Of a DNA stretch of 38,489 nucleotides, positions 20,977-29,256 are shown piece after piece. The notes under the pieces are model-generated. The model was given only the letters and a program-made list of their open reading frames with translations. It ran no database searches and was not told the origin of the DNA. This DNA is from Ktedonobacteria bacterium (lineage in GTDB: Bacteria > Chloroflexota > Ktedonobacteria > Ktedonobacterales > JACDGC01). The position numbers and the translations under genes were made by a program. Within the stretch, counting starts at the first letter, position 1; each line of letters starts with the position of its first letter. The DNA lies in contig DAIDHM010000160.1 in NCBI GenBank assembly GCA_027459705.1, positions 1-38,489 of the forward strand. Direction: 5' to 3'.

Positions 20977-22073
20977 CCTCATTCCCCGCCCCACCAGGAC
21001 TGACGCTCTCCACGCGTCGTTGGTTGCTCATCATCTGGATTGCCTATGCGTTGCTTCCAGGAGTGGGTCTTGGTATCGCCTGGTTGATTGCTTTTGCGGT
21101 GCTGCGTTCGGACCCGATGCACCATCCATTCACGCTGGCCCTGCTCGTGAGCATCGCGCTGGCGATCCAGCTTGCGGTCCCCGTCATCACCGCGCTGCTG
21201 ATCGGTCGCTTGGCGCTACGCCCGCTAGCGGCGATCGCGGCGGCGGCGCGCCAGATTGCGAGCGGTTCACTGGAGTATCATGTGCCGACCTCGCAGGTTG
21301 GCGAGATCGCTGATGTGGCGATGGCCTTCACTACCATGGGGACAGCCTTGCGCAGTTCGCTCGAGCGACAGGCGCAACTCGAAGAAGATCGCCGTTTCTT
21401 CATCGGCGCGGTGGCGCACGATCTGCGATCGCCCCTCTTCGCGCTGCGGGGCCATCTGCAAGGTTTGACGCAGGGTGTGGCGGAGACCCCGGAGCGGCAA
21501 GCGCACTACCTGGGGATTTGCCAGGCGAAAACGGATGAGATCGATCACCTGGTCGCTGATCTCTTCGCGTATGCGCAACTGGACTTCCCCGAATTTCAGC
21601 CCCAGCACCAGGAAGTGGACCTCGCCACGTTGATTGCCGAAATGCTCACCGCGCAACAGGCCGAGATCGATGCCAAACAGCTCACCGTCACCACTACTGG
21701 CCCGGCTGACTTGTTGATCGCGGGGGATCCCGCTCTGCTCCACCGCGCCATCGCCAATGTGCTCGAGAATGCGCTGCGTTATACTCCAGCATATGGCAGT
21801 ATCCGTATCGCCTGGCACGCAACAGGACCAGAGATTCTGACCATCTCTGATAGCGGCACGGGCGTCGCGCCGACCGATTTACCGCACATTTTCGATCCAC
21901 TCTACCGTGGTGAAGCATCGCGCAATCGCGCTACCGGCGGCGCGGGTCTGGGCCTGGCCATCGCACGGCGCATAGCGCGTGTCCATGGGTGGGATCTGGT
22001 CGCTACTTCGGCGGAAGATGCAGGCGGCGCGTGTTTTGGATTTGTGCGGAACCCAACAACACCAGAAGAATAA
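20973..22073 (+). CDS. Sensor histidine kinase
   Basis: This 366-residue inner-membrane kinase has two transmembrane helices (about residues 16-42 and 53-75) with almost no outer loop. A HAMP linker follows (LALRPLAAIAAAARQIASG), then HisKA with phospho-acceptor H149 in GAVAHDLRSPL. The HATPase_c domain has the N box NVLENALRYTP, G1 DSGTGVAP and G2 GGAGLGLAIARRI. The short extracytoplasmic loop suggests sensing within the membrane or through a partner, as in kinases that watch ABC exporters. The divergent PLDc_N/ABC operon at 18018-20000 is the obvious candidate partner and target, by position only. Confidence 0.96.
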   Translation: MTSFPAPPGLTLSTRRWLLIIWIAYALLPGVGLGIAWLIAFAVLRSDPMHHPFTLALLVSIALAIQLAVPVITALLIGRLALRPLAAIAAAARQIASGSLEYHVPTSQVGEIADVAMAFTTMGTALRSSLERQAQLEEDRRFFIGAVAHDLRSPLFALRGHLQGLTQGVAETPERQAHYLGICQAKTDEIDHLVADLFAYAQLDFPEFQPQHQEVDLATLIAEMLTAQQAEIDAKQLTVTTTGPADLLIAGDPALLHRAIANVLENALRYTPAYGSIRIAWHATGPEILTISDSGTGVAPTDLPHIFDPLYRGEASRNRATGGAGLGLAIARRIARVHGWDLVATSAEDAGGACFGFVRNPTTPEE

Positions 22074-22209
22074 GATGTGGCCTATGCCGCCAAGGGCACA
22101 CCTCACGCTTGAGCAAACACTGGTTTTCTCAAGCTCGCGGAGATGGCAGATGCCATCATTGTCACGATGACATCTGCCACCACAAGGCACTCTGGTTCCA
22201 GTTCCAGGT

Positions 22210-22547
22210 CTACCCTGCAATTGAGGTAACTTGAACCTGAGCGCCAGTAGGCGATATCGTACCTGGTACTACACTTGGTAGAAGCGATCTAGATGCCAAA
22301 TACACATAACTGGGCGGAGTAAGATGCTTGTCAGCATTTACAATCAACTGTGACATGTCGGAAACTGAAGCCCAGGTGATGGTAGCGGTCACAATGCGTG
22401 TCTGCGTAAAGGTGAACGGTTGCGACTCGATAGTGCCGCTGGCGGAGACAGGCAGCGCGGCGTTGGCGGTGCTCGACACGCGCGCGGTCGACGCGATCGT
22501 CCTCGACATCATGATGCCCGGCATGTAAACTGCGTCTTTCTTCCCAT
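22210..22547 (-). pseudogene. Small gene apparently interrupted by the 90-bp copy
   Basis: On the minus strand GAGGTGATGAGA stands before an ATG at 22547 that reads MGRKTQF. Then the 90-bp response-regulator segment begins and the frame stops in it. Beyond the segment a protein-like frame resumes (TIESQPFTFTQTRIV, SDMSQLIVNADKHLTPPSYV, GAQVQVTSIAG) and ends with TAG at 22210. Removing 89 of the 90 bases would join both parts into one frame of about 83 residues, beta-rich and without a clear family. This reading fits an insertion using a base of microhomology. It could also be two unrelated scraps. Confidence 0.4.
22437..22526 (+). repeat. Displaced 90-bp copy of the response-regulator segment
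   Basis: It is 89/90 identical to 20378-20467 and lies about 2.06 kb downstream in direct orientation. Read on the plus strand it gives LAETGSAALAVLD...DIMMPGM followed at once by TAA, so it cannot be a working receiver. It seems to interrupt a minus-strand gene (see 22210-22547). Confidence 0.95.
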
Positions 22548-22671
22548 TCTCATCACCTCATTATTAGATACAGGTGAATGCATTTCTCTGGCCGCAGAAA
22601 GAAAGGAGAATACACAGACCTCTTGAATAATCACCAAGAAGTTTCTGGTATTCCCCTCATGGAGATTCCTA

Positions 22672-23682
22672 CTATCCTGCGTTTGCTGATGTCGGGGATC
22701 GGTTCAGTATTGCCTCGGTGGACCTTGTCAAGCCACCCTGCCGTAGCATTTCAATGCTCACTAGCGCCAAGCCTAAAAGGCTCCAGACGCAGAGCACGAC
22801 GAAAGAGCCGGTACCTCCCTCACCATCAAAAAAGGCCGTACTGCGTAGCAGATTAATTCCGGCACCTGGCGGAAGAGCCTGGCCGATGATTGCAATGGCT
22901 TTTGGCAAGAGCGTCGGACCTGAGGAAATACCCGAGAAGGGAATCCCAACAAAGACCATCAATAGGGCACCCAGCCCTAGTCCAGCAGGTCCCAATAATG
23001 TCCCCAATCCAGCAACTGTGCTCGCAGTCGCGAAGATCATGAGTATCAACACCCCGCTATTGGCGAACCAACTGCCATCGAGAGCACCAAGCCAGCCTTG
23101 AATGAGGGCATCAGCGAGGAGTCCAGAGACGATCGCCACACTGGTCAATAGAGTAAGCCGCAGTCTGCCGGGGCGGCTCAAGACGGTCACAATGATGCCA
23201 GTCAGCATCCCAATAATGACGAGCGGCAAGACTGAGGAGGCGAGGCCTAAACCATGCGGATCCTTGGCCGTGGAGGGGACAACATCCACCACACTCAGTG
23301 CTTGGCTACCATCATGCTGTGTGCTCATAGCCGTTAGGCTCTGCGTAAGGAGTTGAGCAACGAACGCACTGTCACCCGAAGCGACGAGTAATGTTGTCCC
23401 AGTCGGGGTGATAACAATCGCACCCTCAATATCACGATGTTTAATCGCTGTTCGCGCGTCGGTTTCGGTAGCGTAGGTATGGGTGACAAACGCTCCAGGG
23501 TCTTGCGAGCGGAGTTGGGTTGTGATGGCGGCAGTGGCTGAAGTGGGCCCAACCACACCAAGCGGCAGATCACGGGGAGCCAGGTTGAGATTGGGCCAAG
23601 CGAAGGCGACGATGGCGATACCCATCAGAATCGGAATACAACTGACGGCAAGTATCAGCCGTGAGGTAGGTGATGTCGTCAT
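22672..23682 (-). CDS. YhgE/Pip- or ABC-2-like membrane protein
   Basis: This 336-residue protein has one N-terminal transmembrane helix (LILAVSCIPILMGIAIVAFAW) and an extracytoplasmic domain of about 120 residues with PLGVVGPTSATAA and IEGAIVITPTGTTLLVAS. Five or so C-terminal helices follow, containing ALPPGAGINLLRSTAFFDG. This is the layout of ABC-2/YhgE-Pip-like transport proteins (possibly DUF3533). GGGAGG precedes the ATG. It is divergent from a TetR regulator, with an operator between its -10 and start, so its expression is probably repressed by that regulator. No ATPase gene is adjacent. Confidence 0.82.
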   Translation of the reverse strand: MTTSPTSRLILAVSCIPILMGIAIVAFAWPNLNLAPRDLPLGVVGPTSATAAITTQLRSQDPGAFVTHTYATETDARTAIKHRDIEGAIVITPTGTTLLVASGDSAFVAQLLTQSLTAMSTQHDGSQALSVVDVVPSTAKDPHGLGLASSVLPLVIIGMLTGIIVTVLSRPGRLRLTLLTSVAIVSGLLADALIQGWLGALDGSWFANSGVLILMIFATASTVAGLGTLLGPAGLGLGALLMVFVGIPFSGISSGPTLLPKAIAIIGQALPPGAGINLLRSTAFFDGEGGTGSFVVLCVWSLLGLALVSIEMLRQGGLTRSTEAILNRSPTSANAG

Positions 23683-23694
23683 GCGAATCCTCCC

Positions 23695-23712
23695 AAAACG
23701 AATGTTCGTTTT
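23695..23712. promoter_or_regulatory. TetR-type operator
   Basis: AAAACGAATGTTCGTTTT is an inverted repeat of 8-bp arms around a 2-base centre. It lies between the permease -10 (23721-23726) and its start codon (23682), about where transcription would begin. A repressor bound here would block the permease promoter directly. The divergent TetR protein is the natural candidate. Confidence 0.75.
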
Positions 23713-23720
23713 CTATAAAC

Positions 23721-23750
23721 AGAATAACATGGCCTTCTCGACCTTGTCAA
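23721..23750 (-). promoter_or_regulatory. Promoter of the permease gene
   Basis: On the minus strand TTGACA (23750-23745) and TATTCT (23726-23721) are separated by 18 bases. The predicted transcription start falls at the edge of the inverted repeat at 23695-23712. The -35 overlaps that of the divergent TetR promoter. Confidence 0.55.
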
Positions 23751-23773
23751 GAGAGAACGTAGGTTTTTATAAT
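23744..23773 (+). promoter_or_regulatory. Promoter of the TetR gene
   Basis: TTGTCA (23744-23749) and TATAAT (23768-23773) are 18 bases apart. The start codon at 23780 is only seven bases beyond the -10, so the mRNA should begin at or next to the ATG (leaderless). Confidence 0.6.
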
Positions 23774-23779
23774 GGAACT

Positions 23780-24424
23780 ATGCCAAAGATCACTGCTGAT
23801 TATCGCCTTGCAAAGCGACAGGTGATATTAGATGCCGCTCGACGGTGTTTTCTCCGCGATGGAGTCCATACCACCTCCATGCAAGATATCCTTGCCGAAT
23901 CCAAGCTTTCGGCAGGAGGCGTCTATCTCTACTTCAAAAGCAAGGAAGAAATAATCGAAGCTATTGCCTTGGAAACCATCTCGGCTTTTACTAAGGGATT
24001 TGAGAACATCATATCGAACGAGCAGGCTTTTCCATTAGATATGGTGCTGGAGGATATCCTCGCATTGATGGTCGCCTCGGATCAAGAGAAGCCGCTCTTT
24101 GGTCTCGCGTTACAAATTTGGGCGATTATGCGCCGCATGCCACGGATTTTGGCGATCTTCAATGAGACGCAACTCAAATGGGAAGTGATGTTCCGGGGAC
24201 TGATTGAGCGGTATCAAGCGAATGGGCAACTGGAAGCAGATGTCCCTGCATCCGATATCACCCAGGTTATTTTTGCGCTCATTATGGGGTTTGTGACAAA
24301 AAGCGCATTACTGGGTACCATGGACACGATGACATTTCGGGCAGGTGTCCGGGCCTTATTGCGTTCCACTATTCGTTCGGTCGATATGAGTGAGTCGAGA
24401 TCAAATGCTCAGGAAAAGAGATAA
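23780..24424 (+). CDS. TetR/AcrR-family transcriptional regulator
   Basis: The ATG at 23780 (MPKITADYRLAKRQVIL) gives a 214-residue protein of normal TetR length; the frame is open much further upstream through the divergent gene, which is not meaningful. The N-terminal helix-turn-helix reads ILDAARRCFLRDGVHTTSMQ then ILAESKLSAGGVYLYFKSKE, the family consensus. The C-terminal helical domain resembles TetR_C ligand-binding domains. It probably represses the divergent permease through the inverted repeat at 23695-23712. No good ribosome binding site is seen, in line with a leaderless message. Confidence 0.93.
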   Translation: MPKITADYRLAKRQVILDAARRCFLRDGVHTTSMQDILAESKLSAGGVYLYFKSKEEIIEAIALETISAFTKGFENIISNEQAFPLDMVLEDILALMVASDQEKPLFGLALQIWAIMRRMPRILAIFNETQLKWEVMFRGLIERYQANGQLEADVPASDITQVIFALIMGFVTKSALLGTMDTMTFRAGVRALLRSTIRSVDMSESRSNAQEKR

Positions 24425-24714
24425 TTTGCTGGTGCAAGGGGCATGGCGCGGGAACACCTATCGAGGACAGTCAACAAGGCGGCTATAAAGATCGTGACTG
24501 ATCGATTTCTGAAGCTGGTACGCAAGAGAACTAAAGTGGGCATTGTCGCGCTACCAGAGTAACGGTCGGACGAAAAAACCGTCTAAATGGAGGAAAATCA
24601 AAAGCAGGATATTTGGGCGATAATCTTCTCAATTTTGAGCGAATTTTCTACGATGCAGACCATCTGAAGTAATGCTCTGTAAGACCGAGGAAGCCAATTG
24701 TAGAGCTCATTAGG

Positions 24715-24787
24715 TGGGCGGCGAGGGATTCGAACCCCCGACAGCCTGCGTGTAAAGCAGGTGCTCTAACCCCTGAGCTAGCCGCCC
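24715..24787 (-). tRNA. tRNA-Val (anticodon TAC)
   Basis: On the minus strand GGGCGGC (24787-24781) pairs with GCCGCCC (24722-24716). The anticodon arm is CCTGC-TTTACAC-GCAGG with TAC in the middle, and the T-arm holds TTCGAAT. The bases after the discriminator A are CCT, so CCA is not encoded. The tRNA-Leu gene lies 55 bases away on the same strand. Confidence 0.95.
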
Positions 24788-24842
24788 AAAACTCCATGGA
24801 CCTGCTGTGAAAATGACCTGTAGCGCGGATGCGTACAGGTCA

Positions 24843-24927
24843 TGGTGCCCTCGAGAGGACTCGAACCTCCACCCCGTTACCGGGACAGCCCCTCAAGCTG
24901 CTGCGTATACCATTCCGCCACGAGGGC
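24843..24927 (-). tRNA. tRNA-Leu (anticodon GAG)
   Basis: On the minus strand GCCCTCG-type acceptor bases pair with CGAGGGC, followed by ACCA, so CCA is encoded. The anticodon arm GCAGC-TTGAGGG-GCTGT gives GAG. A long variable arm (CCCGGTAACGGGG) marks a class II tRNA, and the T-loop reads TTCGAGT. It is followed on the same strand by tRNA-Val. Confidence 0.94.
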
Positions 24928-25267
24928 CAGTGTGCAGTGTACCGCGCGTAGCACATTGCTCCTCTAGTCTACTATCTGGCGGCCACGATGTCAAGGTACC
25001 ATGCTCCTTCATCTCCCATGTTCTGTGGTGGGGTTCTCGCCCATGAAAAGGTACCGGGGAATCAAGCATGGCTGACAAAGTGATGACAGTGAGTGAGCGA
25101 AGAACGTATCGCCAACAGCGGTGAAAGGGTGTGGTATCTATGCGCTGCTGACATGAATTGGGGTCCGCCAGCCGTAACGCGACGCGGGACGCGCTACCCA
25201 CGAGTGGCATAATGCTAACAGCCTGTGGAGCATCACGTCTTATAGGATGGACAGAAGAGGAAACACC
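24928..25267. other. Intergenic stretch upstream of the acyl-CoA dehydrogenase
   Basis: No gene is supported. It must carry the promoter of the tRNA pair on the minus strand and that of the dehydrogenase on the plus strand. The best candidate for the latter is an extended -10 TGGCATAAT ending at 25213, without a clear -35. Confidence 0.35.
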
Positions 25268-26428
25268 ATGGACTTCGCTTATAGCGCGTTACAGCAAGAG
25301 ATCCGTGCCGCGGTTCGGGAGCTTTGCCAGCAGTTCAGCCTTGAGTATTGGCGGCAATGCGATGCCAGGCGTGCCTATCCCGAGGAATTCGTACGCGCGA
25401 TGAGCGCGGCGGGTTGGTTAGGCGCCTTGATCCCCGAAGCCTATGGTGGGGGCGGATTGGGGATGGTTGAAGCTGGGATCATCCTGGAAGAGATCAACCA
25501 CTCAGGCGGATCAGGCGCGGCGTGTCATGCGCAGATGTATACCATGGGCGCGGTCCTGCGCCATGGCAGCGACGCGCAGAAGCAGCGCTATCTGCCCGCC
25601 ATCGCCAGCGGCGCGCTACGGCTCCAGGCTTTCGGCGTCACGGAGCCCAACGCCGGGTCAGATACGACGCAGATCACGACTTCCGCTCGTCGCACGGCCA
25701 ATGGCTATGTCATCAATGGCCAAAAAATCTGGACTTCGCGGTACCAGCACTCGGATCTCTATGTGCTCATCGCGCGAACCACGCCGATCGATCAGGTCCA
25801 GAAGAAGACCCAGGGGATGAGCCTCTTCCTGATCGATACGCGCGCGGCGGGCACGGCGATCCGCGCCGTCCCTATCGAGACGATGATCAATCACGAGACG
25901 AATCAGATCTTCATCACCGACCTGGAGGTTCCCGCCGACGCGCTGATCGGCGAAGAAGGCCAGGGCTTCCGTTACCTGCTGGATGGCCTCAATGCCGAGC
26001 GCATCCTGATCGCCAGCGAGTGTATCGGCGACGGTCGGTGGTTCATCGAGCAGGCCACCAGCTATGCCAGCGAACGCATCGTCTTTGGCCGGCCGATCGG
26101 CCAGAACCAGGGCGTCCAGTTTCCGATCGCGCGAGCGCATATGGCGATCGAAGCCGCTGATCTGCTGCGACTGAAGGCAGCGACGCGTTTCGACGCGGGC
26201 GAACCCTGCGGCCCCGAAGCCAATATGGCGAAATTCCTGGCCTCTGAGGCATCCTGGGAGGCGGGCGATGTCGCGATGGCGACCCTCGGCGGCTTTGGTC
26301 TGGCCAGCGAATATCATGTCGAACGGAAATGGCGCGAGACGCGGCTCTACCGCACCGCGCCGGTCGCGAACAACCTGGTGTTGTCGTATGTCGCTGAGCA
26401 TGTGCGGGGTATGCCACGATCCTATTGA
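25268..26428 (+). CDS. Acyl-CoA dehydrogenase family protein
   Basis: This FAD enzyme would oxidise an acyl-CoA to the 2,3-enoyl-CoA, passing electrons to electron-transfer flavoprotein. The ATG at 25268 (MDFAYSALQQEIRAAV) has AGAGGAAACACC upstream. The 386-residue length is normal. Visible family motifs are FGVTEPNAGSDTTQI and YVINGQKIWTSRYQHSDLYV (FAD site), ERIVFGRPIGQNQGVQFPIA and ATLGGFGLASEYHVERKWRE. The C-terminus reads YRTAPVANNLVLSYVAEHV. The usual EGTSEIQ segment is replaced by RTAPVANN, so substrate and exact chemistry are uncertain. It stands alone, converging with the PLD lipoprotein gene. Confidence 0.93.
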   Translation: MDFAYSALQQEIRAAVRELCQQFSLEYWRQCDARRAYPEEFVRAMSAAGWLGALIPEAYGGGGLGMVEAGIILEEINHSGGSGAACHAQMYTMGAVLRHGSDAQKQRYLPAIASGALRLQAFGVTEPNAGSDTTQITTSARRTANGYVINGQKIWTSRYQHSDLYVLIARTTPIDQVQKKTQGMSLFLIDTRAAGTAIRAVPIETMINHETNQIFITDLEVPADALIGEEGQGFRYLLDGLNAERILIASECIGDGRWFIEQATSYASERIVFGRPIGQNQGVQFPIARAHMAIEAADLLRLKAATRFDAGEPCGPEANMAKFLASEASWEAGDVAMATLGGFGLASEYHVERKWRETRLYRTAPVANNLVLSYVAEHVRGMPRSY

Positions 26429-26542
26429 CGTAGCGCATTGATGCTTCGCGGCGTCTGATCGCGGTGCATCGCGCTTGATCAGCTGCCATGCGGACCAGGA
26501 TGATGCGGGCGCTGACCATTGCCCCCGCGTCCCATCACAAGG

Positions 26543-27694
26543 CTATGCGCCGCCAGCGTCCTGGGCATACGTTGCGGCGAGCTGCTGGATGATGTTGGGG
26601 TTGGCGATCAAGATGCCCATCTCGCGGTTATCGTTCAGTGAGGTGCTGGACGCATTCTCAGAACCCACAAAGGCGAGCTTGTTATCGGCGATGATGATCT
26701 TGGCGTGAATGTAAGGCGCGTGGGTGGCACGGTCATTGACCTGCACGACGTGCACCCCCGCTGCCATCAGGTCCGCCTCATTCTGGCCATCAGAGTTGCC
26801 ACTGGACGGCTTCGGCACCACCAGCCCGACGTGGACGCCGCGCTGGGCGGCCGCCTTCAAGGCGTCGATGAACTGCTGATCATTCATCTCTTCCTGCTCC
26901 AACTGCAGGGTGGTCCTGGCGGAGGCGATCAGGGCCAGCAATTTTTCGCGGGCGTTGACGGGGCTGACTATCAGATTCAGGTCGCTCAGCCGGGGGGTTT
27001 GGCGATTCCAGTCGGCATTGAAGATCGCCTCGCATTCGGCGACATCGGGCGCGTCGGTATCGAAGACCATATAGTCACGGTCGGAACCATAGGACGATCC
27101 GCCCAGGGCCGTCTTGGTGAAATTAGCTGAAGAGATCACCGCGGTCTTGCCATCGAGGATCATCATTTTGGCATGCGTATAGTGGAAAGTCGGATTCGCG
27201 GTCTTGGCCGTGACACCGGCGGCATTCAGCGTGGCGATGGTCTCTTGCGGACTGACGGATCCGCTGCCATACGGATGGCCTTCCAACATGACGCGCACTT
27301 TGACGCCACGATTGGCGGCATTTTCCAACGCGTTGATGACACTGTGATCGGAGAGCAGGTAGATCTCCAGATCGATCGTCTTCTGCGCGTTCTTGATTGC
27401 ATTGACCACCGGGCTCTCGGCGGCGGCTGGTTCGATGTACAACGTGCCATCCTGATTTCCAGGACCGAGCTGGCAGTCGGCGGCGGCGGGGTTGGGCGTG
27501 CAATCGATGATCCCCGCCCCGCTACCCGGCGTGGAGTTCCCGCCTGCGGGGACCGTCGCGTTCGTTCCCGACCCGGCCGGTGTCGTCACCGTCGCGGCGC
27601 AGCCGCTCAGTAAAGCGACACCGACCAGTGCGATCAGCATGAAGGTCTGCCATGGCGCGCGTCCGCGCGTAGCCGAGGTTGCCTGTCTGCGCAT
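26543..27694 (-). CDS. Phospholipase D-family lipoprotein
   Basis: The ATG at 27694 (MRRQATSATRGRAPW) has GGAGGAG upstream. The 383-residue product has a lipoprotein signal with lipobox LLSGC, then a low-complexity Gly/Thr/Pro linker. Two HKD half-sites follow: HYTHAKMMILDGKTAVISSA and YIHAKIIIADNKLAFVGSEN, each with a downstream Asn/Ser. Two HKD motifs make a complete PLD active site, so it should hydrolyse a phosphodiester bond, in lipid or possibly nucleic acid, on the outer face of the membrane. It follows the sigma-factor gene by about 175 bases on the same strand. Confidence 0.93.
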   Translation of the reverse strand: MRRQATSATRGRAPWQTFMLIALVGVALLSGCAATVTTPAGSGTNATVPAGGNSTPGSGAGIIDCTPNPAAADCQLGPGNQDGTLYIEPAAAESPVVNAIKNAQKTIDLEIYLLSDHSVINALENAANRGVKVRVMLEGHPYGSGSVSPQETIATLNAAGVTAKTANPTFHYTHAKMMILDGKTAVISSANFTKTALGGSSYGSDRDYMVFDTDAPDVAECEAIFNADWNRQTPRLSDLNLIVSPVNAREKLLALIASARTTLQLEQEEMNDQQFIDALKAAAQRGVHVGLVVPKPSSGNSDGQNEADLMAAGVHVVQVNDRATHAPYIHAKIIIADNKLAFVGSENASSTSLNDNREMGILIANPNIIQQLAATYAQDAGGA

Positions 27695-27868
27695 TGCGTT
27701 CTCCTCCGTGGGATATCCCCGTGCATGGCGCACGTTGGGCGGCGGCGCCGCCGCTGAGTCGCGCGGCGTCTGTCGGCAGCGACTCGCCAGACCAAGTATG
27801 CCACAGACTGGTCGGTTCGGCCTGTGGCCTAGCTCACAAACCACCAGATCCGGCGGAGAACGCGGCGT

Positions 27869-28666
27869 TCACGCGGCGCGATCCAGCTTCAGCGCGGCGC
27901 GCAATTTGGCGCGCGCCAGGTGGTCCAGCTGGCGGATGCGCTCGCGGCTCTTGCCGATGGTATCGGCGATCAACTGATGGGTCTGGCCATCGGCGCGGGC
28001 CAGAATGATGTCGCGTTCCAGCGGAGCGAGGGTGGCGAGCGCCGCAGCCAGATAGTCAGGAAGCGATGGCTCGGAAAGTGGCACCGCTGGCGCGGCGGCA
28101 TATTCCAAACCGGCTTGTTCGTCCGAGGTGGGTAATGTTTCGCTGGTCTGCGGCAACGAGCGGATCTCGCGCAATTGCGATGGCGTGACGCGCGCCAGGA
28201 CGCAGAGATCCGCATCACTGGTGACGATTCCCAGGCGTGACTGCCGATCTTCAATGGCCTGGATGCGCCGTCGACGCTCGACCTGGCGCGGCGGGATGAC
28301 GATCAGATCCTGCCCGGCCAGCCAGCGCAGACAGTAATGCATCATCCAGCGGACGGCATAAGTGGAGAAAGCAGCGTCGTGGTCGGGAGCATATTTGCGC
28401 AGGGCATGCAGTAAGCCAATATTACATTCCTGCACGAGATCCAGCACGGGGAGCTGGGTGCGTCGCGCGTAGTGCAGCGCGGTGGCGAAGGCCAGGCGCT
28501 GAAAATGCGCCACCAACCGATCGCGCGCCTGGACATCGCCTGACTGGGCCAGGGGGATGAGGGTGGCGATCTCGGCCGCCGCGAGCTTTGGGGAGGTGAG
28601 CGCGTCCTCGCGATAGGCGCGCAACGCTGGCCCATCCCATATGGATTGGTTCGGTGACATAGCCAT
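27869..28666 (-). CDS. Sigma-70 family RNA polymerase sigma factor
   Basis: AAGGAG lies eight bases before the ATG at 28666. The 265-residue protein shows sigma region 2 (LVQECNIGLLHALRKYAP, then FSTYAVRWMMHYCLRWL) and a region 3-like segment (IPPRQVERRRRIQAIE and a following helix-turn-helix). Region 4 reads LAPLERDIILARADGQTHQL with IGKSRERIRQLDHLA. It is shorter than a housekeeping factor and lacks region 1.1, like group 3 or sporulation/stress-type factors. No anti-sigma gene is evident next to it; the downstream lipoprotein may be in the same transcript. Confidence 0.9.
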   Translation of the reverse strand: MAMSPNQSIWDGPALRAYREDALTSPKLAAAEIATLIPLAQSGDVQARDRLVAHFQRLAFATALHYARRTQLPVLDLVQECNIGLLHALRKYAPDHDAAFSTYAVRWMMHYCLRWLAGQDLIVIPPRQVERRRRIQAIEDRQSRLGIVTSDADLCVLARVTPSQLREIRSLPQTSETLPTSDEQAGLEYAAAPAVPLSEPSLPDYLAAALATLAPLERDIILARADGQTHQLIADTIGKSRERIRQLDHLARAKLRAALKLDRAA

Positions 28667-28897
28667 AGGTGCGGCTCCTTGTCAGGGAGACGGGCCACGC
28701 GGATATACCATCACGGGCCAAGACAACACGGAGCGGACGACGCTGGCAATTGCGGAGCAATCAGATCCCCGCGCCAGAGTGGCACCGCCATTATCTTGTG
28801 CTATACCACCGATTTGACAGGCTTGCTACACGGCGACACGCCACCGGGGCCAGTCGAGAGACTTGTGGCGGCGCAATTGAGGACTGCCGGGTAATCA

Positions 28898-29149
28898 TCA
28901 GGGGTGCAACAGTGCCTGCATGGTCATATCCACGACCCGCTGACAACAGCCTTGCACCTGGATATGCTGCTTGCCGTCCTGGAAAAGGACGGTGACCTCG
29001 GGCGTCTGGTGATGTTCTGGGCAGAGGACGTTGCGCAATTTTTGGCGCAACTGGGTCCGCATATCCTCGATGGCCATTTTGCGGAGCGGATCCGCAATCT
29101 CCTCCGGACGGATCTCCTGGCCGTTGACCTTGAGGGTCAATTTAAACAT
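28898..29149 (-). CDS. Small protein with CPEH and CC motifs, unknown
   Basis: The ATG at 29149 (MFKLTLKVNGQEIRPEE) has GGAGGGG upstream. The 83-residue protein is mixed alpha/beta, with VLCPEHHQTPEVTVL in the middle and IQVQGCCQRVVDMTMQALL at the end. The Cys/His residues could bind a metal, which is only a guess. I recognise the general pattern from uncharacterised bacterial proteins but no named domain. It lies between the DUF1801 gene and the sigma factor on the same strand. Confidence 0.65.
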   Translation of the reverse strand: MFKLTLKVNGQEIRPEEIADPLRKMAIEDMRTQLRQKLRNVLCPEHHQTPEVTVLFQDGKQHIQVQGCCQRVVDMTMQALLHP

Positions 29150-29256
29150 ACACCCCTCCATCGACGCGCAATAGCTTCACACCACGCGCTTCTCGCTCAT
29201 CCGCCGCCACCGCGGCGCCGCGCGATCCTCCCGGCTTTTTCTGGCAAGTGGCGCGT

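Noticed and set aside
23483-23779. N-terminal extension of the TetR protein by 99 codons
   Set aside because: It runs antisense through the divergent permease gene and both promoters; the TetR helix-turn-helix begins normally after the ATG at 23780.
24715-24927. tRNA genes as an integration site of a mobile element
   Set aside because: No integrase gene and no repeated tRNA 3' end found within the window.
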